From Bog-159 sp963738375 (GTDB lineage: Bacteria; Acidobacteriota; Terriglobia; Bryobacterales; Bryobacteraceae): a stretch of DNA of 64,000 nucleotides. This document shows, piece after piece, positions 37,700 to 47,800 of the stretch. Position numbers and translations under genes: made by a program. Position 1 is the first letter of the stretch; the number at the start of each line of letters is the position of its first letter. The notes beneath the pieces are model-generated. The model saw only the letters and a program-made list of their open reading frames with translations. It was not told the DNA's origin and ran no database searches. Location: NCBI GenBank assembly GCA_963738375.1, contig CAVTWL010000004.1:620001-684000 (forward strand). The letters run 5' to 3'.

Positions 37700-39532
37700 C
37701 TACGTCCTTGGGTCCGGCCTGGAGTGCTGGGACACGCCAGCCGTGTTCGTCTTGCCCCTGGGACGAGACGGAAAATGAATCCGAAGCACCCGCTCGCGCT
37801 GCCTTTCTTCCTCCAAGTTCCTGGTGCGGGCTCGCAACAGGTCCTGCAGAGATACCATCCCGACCAGTTGGCGGTCATCCTCGTTCTTTAAAACCGGCAA
37901 CCGTGTAACGCTTCGATCTGCCATGCGGTTGACCACTATGCGCAACGGTTCATCGGCGTATGCGACCACCAGATCTTTCCTGGCGCGTTCCACCAGAAGC
38001 TGTTCCGGATCGGAGTCATTCTTAAGAATCTCCTGAAGCTCTCGACGAGTGATCGCTCCGACTAACTTCCTATTCCTGTCTATCAGCGGGTAAAGCAACT
38101 GCCCGCGTCCGTGATGGTCTGAGCGAAGGGCCGTCGCTGCCGCCGCGACAGTCGCGTCCGCAGGCAGGGCCGCGATGTTGTCGCGCATTACCTCACGAAC
38201 GAAGAGGATTTCCAAAGGGTCCACACTGTACTCCCGGCTCAAGTGGTATCCACGACGCGCCACTTTCTCGGTCAGGATTGATCGCTTGAGAGTTAGGACA
38301 GTGAAGCCGTGTGCGATGGTGACTGCCAGCAGCAGCGGCGCCAACATGTTTACGTCGTGGGTCAATTCCAGAGCGAATATCACGCCGGTGAACGGCGAGC
38401 GCATCGTGCCTCCGAGAATCGCGCCCATGCTGACTAGAGGCCAGAAGCCAACGCCTTCATGCGGCAGGAACATGGCTTCCAGACCTCCCAAGGCGCCGCC
38501 CATCATCAGCAGGGGCGCCAGCACGCCGCCGGAGGTGCCCGACCCCAGCGATACCGACCAGATTACCGACTTCACCAGGAGGATACCCAGGATGAGCTTG
38601 CGTGGGACGTCGCCCTGCAGCAACGAGCCGATCGTATCGTAACCCACACCTAAGGCTTGCGGGAAAATCAGTCCGCCCAAGCCGATCGTCAGGCCGCCCA
38701 GGGCCGGCCACCACATCCAGTGAATCGGCAGTTTCTGGAAGCAGTCCTCCGCGGCGTAAACGGCGCCAGTCAGCAGGGCGGCCAGGACGCCGGCCAGCAG
38801 CCCTGCTACGACACAACCCATCAATCCTTGAGGCCCAATAAAGATGAGATGCGCGGGCACGGGAAACAGCGGCCCGACCCCAAGAATGTATCTGCGTGCC
38901 GCGCCCGCGGTGACGCTTGCCAATGCCACGGGAATCAAGCTTCGAGGCTTCCATTCGAAAAGCAGTAACTCCGCGGCCAACAGGACCGCCGATACCGGGG
39001 CGGCGAAGGTCGCCGACATCCCGGCGGCAGCGCCCGCGACCAGGAGCGTCTTCCGTTCCGTGCTTGTGAGATGGAAGAGCTGCGCAATCATCGAACCGAA
39101 CGCGCCGCCCGTCATGATGATCGGCCCTTCCGCACCGAATGGGCCGCCGGATCCAATGGAGATAGCGCTCGACAGGGGTTTGAGGAGCGCAACCTTCGGC
39201 TCGACGCGGCTCCCATTGATCAGAATAGCTTCGATGGCCTCCGGTATCCCGTGCCCGCGAATGCGCTCCGAGCCATAGCGCGCCATGACGCCGATAATCA
39301 GCGCACCAACCACAGGGACAAGCACCTCCCAATAGCCCAACGTGTTGGCGGCGGGTGAGGCCATAGACGTGCTCCATCGCTGGAAAAAGAAGAGATTCGT
39401 GAAGATACCGATCAATTTCAGCAACGCCCACGCAATATAGGCGCTCACGAACCCGATGAGGATGGCCAGCGCCGAAATGCTGATGGCGCGCGGCGTCATC
39501 GTAAAATCTCCCAGCTTTTCAGATTTATTCAT
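37700..39532 (-). CDS. ClC family chloride channel/transporter with C-terminal CBS pair
   Basis: A 610-residue protein. The ClC membrane domain (about ten to twelve helices, residues 15-440) shows GSGGPFGAEGP (selectivity filter and gating Glu), SGTSGGVLAPLLMMGG and GGTMRSPFTGVIFALE. Two CBS domains follow, near residues 455-515 (VREVMRDNIAALPADATV) and 525-585 (LVVAYADEPLRIVVNRMADR). It overlaps the upstream marR gene by 8 bp, so the two are cotranscribed and the channel is probably under that regulator. Confidence 0.9.
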   Translation of the reverse strand: MNKSEKLGDFTMTPRAISISALAILIGFVSAYIAWALLKLIGIFTNLFFFQRWSTSMASPAANTLGYWEVLVPVVGALIIGVMARYGSERIRGHGIPEAIEAILINGSRVEPKVALLKPLSSAISIGSGGPFGAEGPIIMTGGAFGSMIAQLFHLTSTERKTLLVAGAAAGMSATFAAPVSAVLLAAELLLFEWKPRSLIPVALASVTAGAARRYILGVGPLFPVPAHLIFIGPQGLMGCVVAGLLAGVLAALLTGAVYAAEDCFQKLPIHWMWWPALGGLTIGLGGLIFPQALGVGYDTIGSLLQGDVPRKLILGILLVKSVIWSVSLGSGTSGGVLAPLLMMGGALGGLEAMFLPHEGVGFWPLVSMGAILGGTMRSPFTGVIFALELTHDVNMLAPLLLAVTIAHGFTVLTLKRSILTEKVARRGYHLSREYSVDPLEILFVREVMRDNIAALPADATVAAAATALRSDHHGRGQLLYPLIDRNRKLVGAITRRELQEILKNDSDPEQLLVERARKDLVVAYADEPLRIVVNRMADRSVTRLPVLKNEDDRQLVGMVSLQDLLRARTRNLEEERQRERVLRIHFPSRPRGKTNTAGVSQHSRPDPRT

Positions 39533-39944
39533 TGGTCCTCTGTAATAAGGCCTGCAGTGCTTTCACCAGCCCCGGGTCCGACATGAGCAATTCCGACCGG
39601 TGTACGCTGCCCAGACGCCGGAGTTCGCGCTTTCCTTCGGGCGTCAATTTCACCGACACCTGGCGCCGGTCTCCATTACTGGCGCGAACCCGCTTCACCA
39701 GTCGATGTTCTTCCAGCCGGTCAATCAGGCCTACGGCGCCATGGTGGCGGATGAAGAGCTGCTCCGCCAGATGGCCGATGGTTGGGCCGGAGTTGTCGTC
39801 CATCGCCTTGATGGCCAAAAGCATTTGATCCTGCTGCGGTTCCAGACTTTCGGACCGGGCAGCCTCTTCGCTGAAGTGGAGGAATTTCCCAATTTGATAA
39901 CGGAAGTTCGCCAGGGCCCGATAGTCGATTGCAGCTTCGCCCAC
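39525..39944 (-). CDS. MarR family transcriptional regulator
   Basis: A 139-residue winged-helix protein: GPTIGHLAEQLFIRHHGAVGLIDRL (HTH) and RASNGDRRQVSVKLTPEGK (wing). The N-terminus YRALANFRYQIGKFLHFSEE is the usual start of this subgroup, so the GTG at 39944 is accepted although no ribosome site precedes it; the transcript may be leaderless. A perfect inverted repeat lies five bases upstream. The gene overlaps the ClC channel gene, which is its likely target. Confidence 0.88.
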   Translation of the reverse strand: MGEAAIDYRALANFRYQIGKFLHFSEEAARSESLEPQQDQMLLAIKAMDDNSGPTIGHLAEQLFIRHHGAVGLIDRLEEHRLVKRVRASNGDRRQVSVKLTPEGKRELRRLGSVHRSELLMSDPGLVKALQALLQRTNE

Positions 39945-39949
39945 TAATG

Positions 39950-39964
39950 TATCGTATAACGATA
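39950..39964. promoter_or_regulatory. Inverted repeat, probable MarR operator
   Basis: TATCGT-ATA-ACGATA: two 6-bp arms in perfect inverted repeat with a 3-bp centre, five bases upstream of the marR GTG. The size and symmetry match MarR-family operators, and the site would cover the promoter or start point, giving autoregulation of the marR-clc operon. Confidence 0.6.
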
Positions 39965-40068
39965 TGTCTGCCGCGCGAAATAGTGTGCGGGCCGTGCGGG
40001 AAGATCGACGAATGATGGAACTCTGGCAGGTGCGGGAGGCAAAACCAAGTTGGAGCGGCGGAAATGCC

Positions 40069-40944
40069 TCAGGGTTTGAGCCCGAAGACTAATCCGCCGA
40101 TAGCTTGTGCCGCCGTTGCGGGTCGTACCGGATAAAAGCCCGCCGGGGACCTGGACCAGGTTTCCGTAGGGGTGTGATCCATCCGCGTTGGCCGCGAATT
40201 TGTGCAAGACCGTCTCTACTCCGGATGCATCCAACTTAAACACGACGCCGAAGCCGGACAGCCCGGGGTAATATCCGCCGGCGATGGTGGTGCCGAAAGG
40301 TTGCCTTTCGTGTCGCGGATGAGGTTGGACGTTGGGGTGGCCCCGTCCTCTCCCCCGGTAAAGCTATGCAGAACTGTTTCCCTTCCGTCCGCATCCAGTT
40401 TGAAAGCCACTCCATAGCCTGCGCTTCCGCCCTTGATGGCCGTGCCGTAGATGTTGCCTTGCGGATCTCGAGTCAGATTCGCTTCGGGATACGCGCCATC
40501 CCTTCCTCCCGTGAAGGCATACAGCGCCGTTTCGTTGCCGGTCGTATCGAGTTTGAAAACTACGCCGTAGTTGGACGCGCCGCCGAGCGCAGTCGTCCCG
40601 TACAGGTTGCCCGCTGCGTCTCGCAGTACACCCGCGTAGGGACTGCCTCCGTCCACAGAACCCTTGAAGGTGTAAAGCACCGTTTCCGTCCCGAGAGAAT
40701 CCAGTTTGTATACCGTTCCGAAGCCAGACGTGCCGGTGGCGATACCCCCGTATTGGGCGGTGCCATAGAGATTGCCGGCAGAGTCGCGAATGAGGCTTGC
40801 AGTGGGGGGGGCACCGTCGCTTCCCCCGGTAAAATTGTGCAGCACGGTCTGATGGCCGGCCGAATCAACCTTAAAGACTACGCCGTAGTTCGATGTACCT
40901 CCCCTAATGGCTGTCCCATAAAGGTTCCCCTCGGCGTCCCGCAC
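40069..40944 (-). pseudogene. Remnant of a GloVer-type tandem-repeat protein
   Basis: About six to seven repeats of roughly 37 residues with the pattern GNLYGT, GGxxxxGVVFKLD, GxETVLHxFxGG and DGxxPxxxLxRD (for example YGVVFKLDTTGNETALYAFT). Such proteins are predicted beta-propeller-like surface proteins. There is no signal peptide or start: homology stops exactly at the 26-bp repeat at 40945. Frame breaks near 40240 and 40095 precede the usual end GGLVFGLKP and stop at 40069. Truncation plus frame damage suggests a dead gene, though the frame breaks alone could be sequence errors. Confidence 0.65.
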
Positions 40945-40970
40945 GTGCCCCCCAGTTAACCAAAGTTCAT
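40945..40970. repeat. 26-bp exact repeat, copy 2
   Basis: Identical to 33286-33311 and in the same orientation. The tandem-repeat pseudogene loses its 5' part exactly here, so the repeat marks an insertion or deletion junction. Confidence 0.6.
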
Positions 40971-41062
40971 TCGCGCACCATGCCATCGCGCACCAGCCGC
41001 GAAACCCCGCCTCAGCGCGCCCCGTCATTTAATTGCTACCATCACCAAAAGGAGGGTTCTCA

Positions 41063-41550
41063 ATGCGTAGCACCTGACCAGGCACGCTACCAGGCTTCTT
41101 TCTCTCACCGTTCTCACCCTGGCTTTCGGACTTCTGACAGCTCAGGCCAAAACCGATTTCACCGGCACCTGGAAAATCGATATCGCCAAGAGCGACTTCG
41201 GCCCCTTGCCCGCTCCCGATAGCATCACCGAAAAAATCGATCACCAGGATCCCAGCATCAAGATCAATTTCACCCAGGCAGGCGGAACAGGCGACATTAG
41301 CACCGACATCGCCTACACCACCGACGGCAAAGAGTGCTCCAATAAGGTCGGCGAAAACGAAGCCAAAAGCACGCTCAAATGGGATGGCGACGACCTCGCC
41401 ATCGAATCCAAGGGCAGCTTCGGCGGCACCGACTACACTTCTAAAGATAGATGGAACCTTTCCGCCGACGGGAAGGTATTAACGATTACCCGGCATATTT
41501 CGAGCTCGATGGGCGACGCCGAGATGAAAGAAGTATTTGTCAAACAATAG
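41063..41550 (+). CDS. Small secreted beta-rich protein, paralogue 1 of 4 (frame break near start)
   Basis: GGAGGG precedes an ATG at 41063 that reads MRST and then stops. One base change near 41075 restores a signal peptide (LLSLTVLTLAFGLLTAQA) and the mature protein TDFTGTWKIDIAKSDFGPLP. The core ends RHISSSMGDAEMKEVFVKQ. It shares the frame KSDFGP-PAPDS, TTDGKE, KWDGDDL and DRWNLSADGKVLTITRH with the next three genes. Calycin- or lipocalin-like small barrel is a guess from the alternating beta pattern. No catalytic motif is visible. Confidence 0.7.
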
Positions 41551-41561
41551 GAGCCAATTCC

Positions 41562-42041
41562 ATGCGTAAATCTACACTACGAGTCTTCTCTTGCGCGCTT
41601 CTCACCCTGGCGTTCGCGCTCGCCCAGGCATCCGCCAAGTCCGATTTTTCCGGCACATGGAAGGCTAACGCCGCGAAATGTGACTTTGGCCCAATGCCCG
41701 CGCCCGATAGCATCACCGAAAAAATCGATCACCAGGATCCTTCCCTCAAAGTCAATGTCGTTCAGACCGGCGGCATGGGCGATCAGAATTACGACATGGT
41801 CTACACCACCGACGGCAAGGAAGCCGTCAACAAAATGGGTGAGGATAATTCGATCAAAACCGTCCTCAAATGGGACGGCGACGAACTCGTCGGCGATAGC
41901 ACCGGTTCGTTCGGCGGCAACGACTTCACTGCCAAGGATCGCTGGACCCTTTCCGGCGGCGGCAAAGTCCTCACCGTCACCCGTCACATCGCCGCCGGCG
42001 GCGCCGATTTCGACATGAAGATGGTCTTCGACAAGCAGTAG
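41562..42041 (+). CDS. Small secreted beta-rich protein, paralogue 2 of 4
   Basis: A 159-residue protein with signal peptide (VFSCALLTLAFALAQASA). Mature protein starts SDFSGTWKANAAKCDFGPMP. It is closest to paralogue 1: both have PAPDSITEKIDHQDPS. Conserved blocks YTTDGKEAVNK, LKWDGDELVGDS, KDRWTLSGGGKVLTVTRH are present. It starts 11 bp after paralogue 1 with AGGAG upstream, so all four genes form one operon. Function unknown. Confidence 0.78.
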   Translation: MRKSTLRVFSCALLTLAFALAQASAKSDFSGTWKANAAKCDFGPMPAPDSITEKIDHQDPSLKVNVVQTGGMGDQNYDMVYTTDGKEAVNKMGEDNSIKTVLKWDGDELVGDSTGSFGGNDFTAKDRWTLSGGGKVLTVTRHIAAGGADFDMKMVFDKQ

Positions 42042-42046
42042 AAACC

Positions 42047-42529
42047 ATGAACCGCCAATCTCTCCGCTTATTCTCCGCGGCTGCGGTAGCCGCGCTCTTT
42101 GCGCTGCTTCAGGTCCAAGCGCAGGCCAAGCCGAATTTCAGCGGCAGTTGGAAGCTGAACGTCAATAAGAGCGACTTCGGTCCCATGCCCGCGCCCGATT
42201 CGCGCAGCGACACCATCACCCAAGCCGACCCTGAAATAAAGGATTCCTTCACCCAAAGCGGTCAAATGGGCGAGATTACCGCCGACGTGAAGTATCTGAC
42301 CGACGGTACGGAAACCACCAACACTCTCCGCGGCAACGAGATCAAGAGTGTCGCCAAATGGGAAGGTGACGAGCTGGTGGTTGCCAGCAAGACCTCTTTC
42401 AACGGTGCCGGCGTTACATTCAATGATCGCTGGACGCTTTCCGCTGATGGAAAAACGCTGACCATCCAGCGCCACGCCATCAGCCCTATGGGCGAAGCCG
42501 ACCAGAAAATCGTTCTGGAGAAACAGTAG
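42047..42529 (+). CDS. Small secreted beta-rich protein, paralogue 3 of 4
   Basis: A 160-residue protein with signal peptide (LRLFSAAAVAALFALLQVQAQA). Shares SWKLNVNKSDFGPMPAPDS, KYLTDGTETTN, AKWEGDELVVAS and NDRWTLSADGKTLTIQRH with the array. It starts 5 bp after paralogue 2. Divergence is larger than between 1 and 2, which suggests an older duplication. Function unknown. Confidence 0.78.
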   Translation: MNRQSLRLFSAAAVAALFALLQVQAQAKPNFSGSWKLNVNKSDFGPMPAPDSRSDTITQADPEIKDSFTQSGQMGEITADVKYLTDGTETTNTLRGNEIKSVAKWEGDELVVASKTSFNGAGVTFNDRWTLSADGKTLTIQRHAISPMGEADQKIVLEKQ

Positions 42530-42530
42530 C

Positions 42531-42995
42531 GTGTTCCGGCGCGTCGCGTTGGCCGCGTTGGCCGCTCTCACCCTGATCCACGCGCAAGCTCCGCCCAAAC
42601 CGGATTTCAACGGCTCCTGGCAAATGAACCCCGCCAAGAGCGATTTCGGAGGCGGACCCGTTTCCGAGCGCCGCCTCGATAAGATCGCTCTCGAAGGCAT
42701 CAACTTCAAAGACACCATGACCCAGAAGCTCCAGCGCGGCGCTGAAGCCACCTACGACATGATCTACACCATCGACGGCAAAGAGTGTACCAACCATGTC
42801 CGCGGCAATCTGGTGAAAAGTACCGCCCGCTGGGAGGGCGATGTCCTGGTCATCGACAGCACCGTCTTCACCCTTCTGAAAGCCCACATCGAGGATCGCT
42901 GGTCGATCTCGCCGGATGGCAAGGTCATCACCGTTAAACGTCATTTGACCGGCGCGCGCAACGCCGACCAACTGGTCATTTTGGAGCGACAGTAA
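42531..42995 (+). CDS. Small secreted beta-rich protein, paralogue 4 of 4
   Basis: A 154-residue protein starting at GTG one base after paralogue 3, with signal peptide (VALAALAALTLIHAQA). DFNGSWQMNPAKSDFGGGP, YTIDGKECTNHVRG, ARWEGDVLVIDS and EDRWSISPDGKVITVKRH match the array. It is the most divergent copy and lacks the PAPDS block. Function unknown. Confidence 0.77.
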   Translation: MFRRVALAALAALTLIHAQAPPKPDFNGSWQMNPAKSDFGGGPVSERRLDKIALEGINFKDTMTQKLQRGAEATYDMIYTIDGKECTNHVRGNLVKSTARWEGDVLVIDSTVFTLLKAHIEDRWSISPDGKVITVKRHLTGARNADQLVILERQ

Positions 42996-43007
42996 TTCGA
43001 TACGCCG

Positions 43008-43826
43008 CTACAGAGCCGTGCCCCGCCGCCACCGGTCTTCAAACAACCCCGTCATCGCTTCGCCCATCGCTTCATGATCGAACACCACCGCCGTCCAGCT
43101 CGGTCGCGTGATCACCGGATCCAGCAGCGCTATCATCCCGTGCCGCCCATCGAAAACCGCCAGCTTCATCGGCAGCGAATCCGCCTGTCGCACTTGCACC
43201 CCGTCCCCCGCATACTCGTGCAGGCGATTCCGGTGCGCTTCGTCCACCGTTCCCGCTTCAAATAGCAACCGGCAGTTGACGCCCTTTTCGCGCGCCTGCT
43301 TTACCAGCAATTCATCGGAAGGATCCACGGCATAAGGCGGCCGCGAGAATTCCATGTACTCTGTCTGTACTTCCGACAACATCCGCCGGTATTCGGCCGC
43401 TGTTTGCGCCGGATCGCTCACCAATCTCAGGAAATCCAGCGTCCCGCGGCCGCCTTGGCCCTCGGAATAAACTGATTTCAAATCGTCGATCAGCGCCACG
43501 CTCGCCCGCCCGTGGTCCGTCAGTTCCTGGTCCACAAGCTGCCGTTTCCTTTCCATATATGCCGGCAAAGCCAGGCTAGGCTCCACCGCCGAGAACAGCT
43601 TGGTCCGCTCTTGTACCACTTGCGCGAAACCCTTTTCCACCAGGCTGTCCAGCACTTCGTAAATCTTCTGCCTGGGCACGTGCGCGCGCGCAGCCAACTC
43701 CAGAGCTTTGAACCTCGGATGCCCTAAAAGCACCAGGTAAGACCGCGATTCGTAGGCGTTCAGTCCAAGCTGCTGAAGCCGCTTCCAGAAGCGTTGGAAT
43801 TCACCTTCAGCCCAGTTCTCACTCAT
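43008..43826 (-). CDS. TrmB-like transcriptional regulator
   Basis: About 272 residues. The N-terminal winged helix reads LGLNAYESRSYLVLLGHPRFKALELAARAHVPRQKIYEVLDSLVEKGF in outline, typical of TrmB sugar- or stress-responsive regulators. A short coiled segment (MERKRQLVDQELTDHG) leads to a C-terminal effector domain of the phospholipase-D-like TrmB type (LLFEAGTVDEAHRNRL, MKLAVFDGRHGMIALLDP). The start MSENWAEGEF is chosen because upstream sequence shows no similarity. Convergent with the paralogue array; target unknown. Confidence 0.82.
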   Translation of the reverse strand: MSENWAEGEFQRFWKRLQQLGLNAYESRSYLVLLGHPRFKALELAARAHVPRQKIYEVLDSLVEKGFAQVVQERTKLFSAVEPSLALPAYMERKRQLVDQELTDHGRASVALIDDLKSVYSEGQGGRGTLDFLRLVSDPAQTAAEYRRMLSEVQTEYMEFSRPPYAVDPSDELLVKQAREKGVNCRLLFEAGTVDEAHRNRLHEYAGDGVQVRQADSLPMKLAVFDGRHGMIALLDPVITRPSWTAVVFDHEAMGEAMTGLFEDRWRRGTAL

Positions 43827-44047
43827 AGCCCCTAACAATAGCAAACCGCGCAAAAGAAGTCTTTTATTCGTTTTCGGCCATTCAAACTCAACTTGCCCCC
43901 AGTTTTGACGCAACCAGTTAAGCCTCAGAATCAATTCAAAGGATTGTGTCACTCGGGTTATCGCGCGGATTGTCCTACGGAAGGTCGAATGAGTAAGGTA
44001 GTGGATCAATCTCAAGCCGACCCACTACCAGATTCGCTGCGAAACCC

Positions 44048-44656
44048 CTACTGTGCGGCGGGTTTCTGTTCCACCAGCGTAATGCCATCCAGGCCGTTGG
44101 TGTTGTCGGTCGGGCCATCGCCGTTCATGAAGGCTATCGTGGTCTCGGATGAAGCCGCCACAATCGTGGTTGTGTATTTCTGCCAGAATATCGAGGCCAG
44201 TCCCGCGCCAGCCAAGTTGGTGATCGAGAAGGTTTGGGTGCCGTTCACGAAGACGCTCAGGGTGCTGGTGGTGCCGAGGGGGCCGCCCGGATCGTTGGGA
44301 TTGCCGACATAGAAAGTCAGCGTATACGTGCTACCGGGGGTTGTGGCGACGGTCTGCTGGACCCCCGTGGCGCTGTTGCTTCCGTCTCCGGTCAGGTCGA
44401 GCCATTGTTGGCCGACTGCCGCCGGAAAGGTAAAGCCGTTTCCTATAAGAGTGGTGCTGACGATACTGACATTGCCCGCCGCCCCCACAACCTGCCAGCC
44501 CGTCAACGTGGCGGACCCGGTCGCGAAGTCGGTGAAGCCTCCGGCTGGCACCACCGGCCTTTCAAAGCTTCCATTCTGGATCAGGTTGGCGCCGAACGCA
44601 CCCTGGATCAGAAGCCCGGCCGCGGCCAGCAATTTGATGTTCATGGTCTTTTTCAT
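44048..44656 (-). CDS. Secreted DUF642-type protein
   Basis: About 202 residues with a signal peptide (MNIKLLAAAGLLIQGAFG). The mature protein starts ANLIQNGSFERPVVPAGG, the hallmark of DUF642/galactose-binding-like beta-sandwich proteins, followed by LTGWQVVG and VGQQWLDLTGDG. No PEP-CTERM or other sorting tail is visible. AGGAAA lies nine bases before the ATG at 44656. It probably binds carbohydrate at the cell surface (family inference). The stretch 43827-44047 downstream has no gene. Confidence 0.75.
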   Translation of the reverse strand: MKKTMNIKLLAAAGLLIQGAFGANLIQNGSFERPVVPAGGFTDFATGSATLTGWQVVGAAGNVSIVSTTLIGNGFTFPAAVGQQWLDLTGDGSNSATGVQQTVATTPGSTYTLTFYVGNPNDPGGPLGTTSTLSVFVNGTQTFSITNLAGAGLASIFWQKYTTTIVAASSETTIAFMNGDGPTDNTNGLDGITLVEQKPAAQ

Positions 44657-44876
44657 CGCTATTTTCCTTTTGCTCTCTGGAGTGAATTTGCGTGGAAGCC
44701 GCATTTCCGCCGCGCCAGCCACGTCTCAAACGCAGCATACGGCGCCCGCTTGCCTCTGTGAAGTTTCAACGCCCGATGCAACCGTCACACTCGCACGTTA
44801 CATCGTGTTTGCAATAACTTGCGCCCGATGCACGACTGGTGCATCATGGTGCATTATGGATTGAGCGTTCCCGACG

Positions 44877-47800
44877 ATGAGCGAAGCCGCATCCAACCCG
44901 TCCGCAGTGCGCGCGCACTTGGCCGTCTTGGAAGCTAGCGGCGTCTTCCGCGATAGCACCCGGCACCGCCGGTTGCTGGCATTTCTGGTCGAAGCAACGC
45001 TTAAAGGCGAGGCCGGCGGACTGAAGGAATTCGTGATTGCCGCCGAAGTATGGGATCGGGATGTTTCCTTCGATCCCCGGATTCACTCCATAGTGCGGGT
45101 GGAAGTGGGCCGCCTGCGCACCCGCCTGGAGCGGTACTACGCCGGAGAAGGCGCAAATGAGCCCCTTCGCTTCAGCATTCCGGTAGGCGGCTACCGCGTG
45201 CTCTTTGACGGCAATGTTGCCGAAGGAGTTCCGGCTGCGGGATCCCGAACCCTCCGGAGCGCGGAAGACCGCTTCCAGCTTGTGGAAATGCTGGGCCGGG
45301 GAGGCATGGGGGAAGTCTGGAAAGCGCGCGATACCCGGCTGGATCGGGATGTGGCGGTCAAGTTCATCGCCGAGGAATTGACTCACGACAGCACTGCCGT
45401 GCAGCTCTTCGAGCGGGAGGCCCGCGCCGCGGCGGCCATTAACCATCCCAATATCTGCGCGATTTACGACATTGGTGAACGCAACGGACGACCGTTTCTT
45501 GCCTTGGAACTGCTCGCGGGCGACAACCTCAAACGCCGCTTGGAAGCGGGAGCGATTGCACCCGATCTACTGCTGACTTGGGCCATCGAAATTGCCGACG
45601 GTTTGGAAGCCGCGCACTCCGCCGGCATCGTCCATCGCGACCTGAAGCCTGCCAACCTGTTTGTCACTGCGCGCGGGCAGGCCAAGATCCTGGATTTTGG
45701 CCTGGCAAAGCTCCGCCGTGATGCCAGCAGGGAGACCGTGGCCGACGGCGCTGCGGGAACTCCCGGTTACATGTCGCCAGAGCAGATGCGCGGCGAAGAA
45801 CTGGACTCGCGCACGGACCTCTACAGCTTCGGAGCCGTGCTTCACGAAATGGCCACGGGGAGGCTGCGCGGAAAGATACCGGAGCCTGCCTCACCCCGAA
45901 CTCCCCTGCTTCCGGCGGAGCTGGACAGGATCGTCGCCAAGGCGCTCGAACCGGATCGCGAAGTGCGGTACCAGCACGCGTCGGACATCCGGGGCGATCT
46001 AAAGCGCCTGAAACGCGACAGCGATTCGGGAAGGTTGGCGCCCTCTCAAGTGCGGGCCCAGCCGAACAGAGCGCATTTGCCGCACCGGGGATGGTTTATC
46101 GCGGCGGGGGCTGTGGCCGCGGCCGCTATGGCCGCCGGAGCCATCTATTACGTGCGCGCGGCGCATAAATTCACCGGCAAGAACATAGTGGTTTTGGCGG
46201 AGTTCAGCAACACCACGGGCGACCCCGTTTTCGACGGTACGCTGCGGCAAGGGCTCTCGGCGCAACTGGAACAGTCGCCGTTTCTGAGCCTGCTCTCGGA
46301 ATCGCGCATCGCGCAAACGCTGCCGCTGATGACGCAGCCCAAGGACGCCAAACTCACGGCCTCGCTGGCGCGGGATGTTTGCCGGCGCACCGCCAGCAGC
46401 GCCACCATTGAGGGCGCCATCTCAGTTCTGGGGAGCCAGTACGTGCTGGGACTGCGCGCGGTGAACTGCCGTAACGGCGATTTGCTGGCCGCGGAACAGC
46501 TTACAGCGGATGGAAAAGAACAGGTGCTTAGAGTCCTGGGCGAGGCCGCTACCAAACTACGAAGCAAACTAGGCGAATCTCTGGCGTCGGTGGAAAAGTA
46601 TGACGCGCCGCCGGAGAGTGTCACTACCGGATCGCTCGAGGCGCTGGAAGCCTACAGTCTGGGCTCCCATTCGATGTTCGCCGAAACCAACGGCGCGCTG
46701 GCGATTCCTAGGTTCGAACAAGCCATCAGGTTGGATCCGAACTTCGCCATGGCCTACGGGCGCCTGGCAGTCTGTTACGGCTCGAAGGGCGACGCCGCGC
46801 GTAGCGCCGAAAACGCCCGCAAAGCGTACGAGTTGCGCGACCGGGTGAGCGACCGCGAGCGGTTCTACCTCGCCTCGCACTACGAAATGTTTACGACCGG
46901 CAATCTGGAAGCGGCGCGCAAGACTTTGGAGTCGTGGGCGCAGAACTATCCGCGCGATGCCAGCCCCTTCTCCAACCTGGAGAAGGTCTACAATACGCTG
47001 GGAGAACACGAGAGAGCTCTGGCCGCGGCGCAAGAGAGCTTCCGCCTTTCTCCCGGCGCCGCATCGGCTTACCGGGAACTCCTCACCGGTTACATTTTTC
47101 TGAATCGCCTGGGGGAAGCCGAAGCTGTTGCCAGGGAGGCTCGAGCGCATAACCTGGATTTTCCGATCCTTCACGCTTATCTTTACCAAATCAACTTCCT
47201 GCGGCACGATGCGGAAGGCATGCACAAGGAGGCCGCGGTTCTCCGGGCCAAGCCCGCCTATGCGAACCTCATGCTCGATCTGGAGTCCTATAGTGCGGCG
47301 TCCGCCGGACAATTCGTGCGCGCGCGCGACTTGACGCGGCAAGCGTCCGAGGGCGCCCAGCGGGCTCAAAACGATGAGGACGCGGCCAGCTACCTGGCCG
47401 AGGCAGCGATGTCCGAAGCCGTGGCTGGAAATCGGGATTTCGCTAAACGGCAAGCCCTGGCGGCCCTCTCACTTTCCAAAGAAAAAGGTAAGGACGTCGA
47501 GCGCATGGCAGGCACGGCCTTGGCGATGGCCGGAGACACAACCGGCGCCGCGCGGCTAGCCGCGGACCTGTCCCAGCGCTTCCCGGAAGATACGCAAGTC
47601 GCCATCACCAGAGCCATGATCCAGGCGGCCCTTCTGATGAACCGCGGAGAAGGCGCCAAGGCAATCGGCGCGCTGGCGGCAGTGGCCGCATACGACCTGA
47701 CAGGCGGCGACGATACGGCTGCTTCCGGCTACCAGCGGGGTCAGGTCTTGTTGGCCGCACACCAGGGCGCCCCGGCGGTGGCCCAGTTCCGGAAGGTGCT

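Noticed and set aside
43997..44029. 8-bp perfect stem GGTAGTGG/CCACTACC with a 17-base loop
   Set aside because: Loop is long, no T run follows on either strand, and no gene ends in the right direction close enough; chance is likely.
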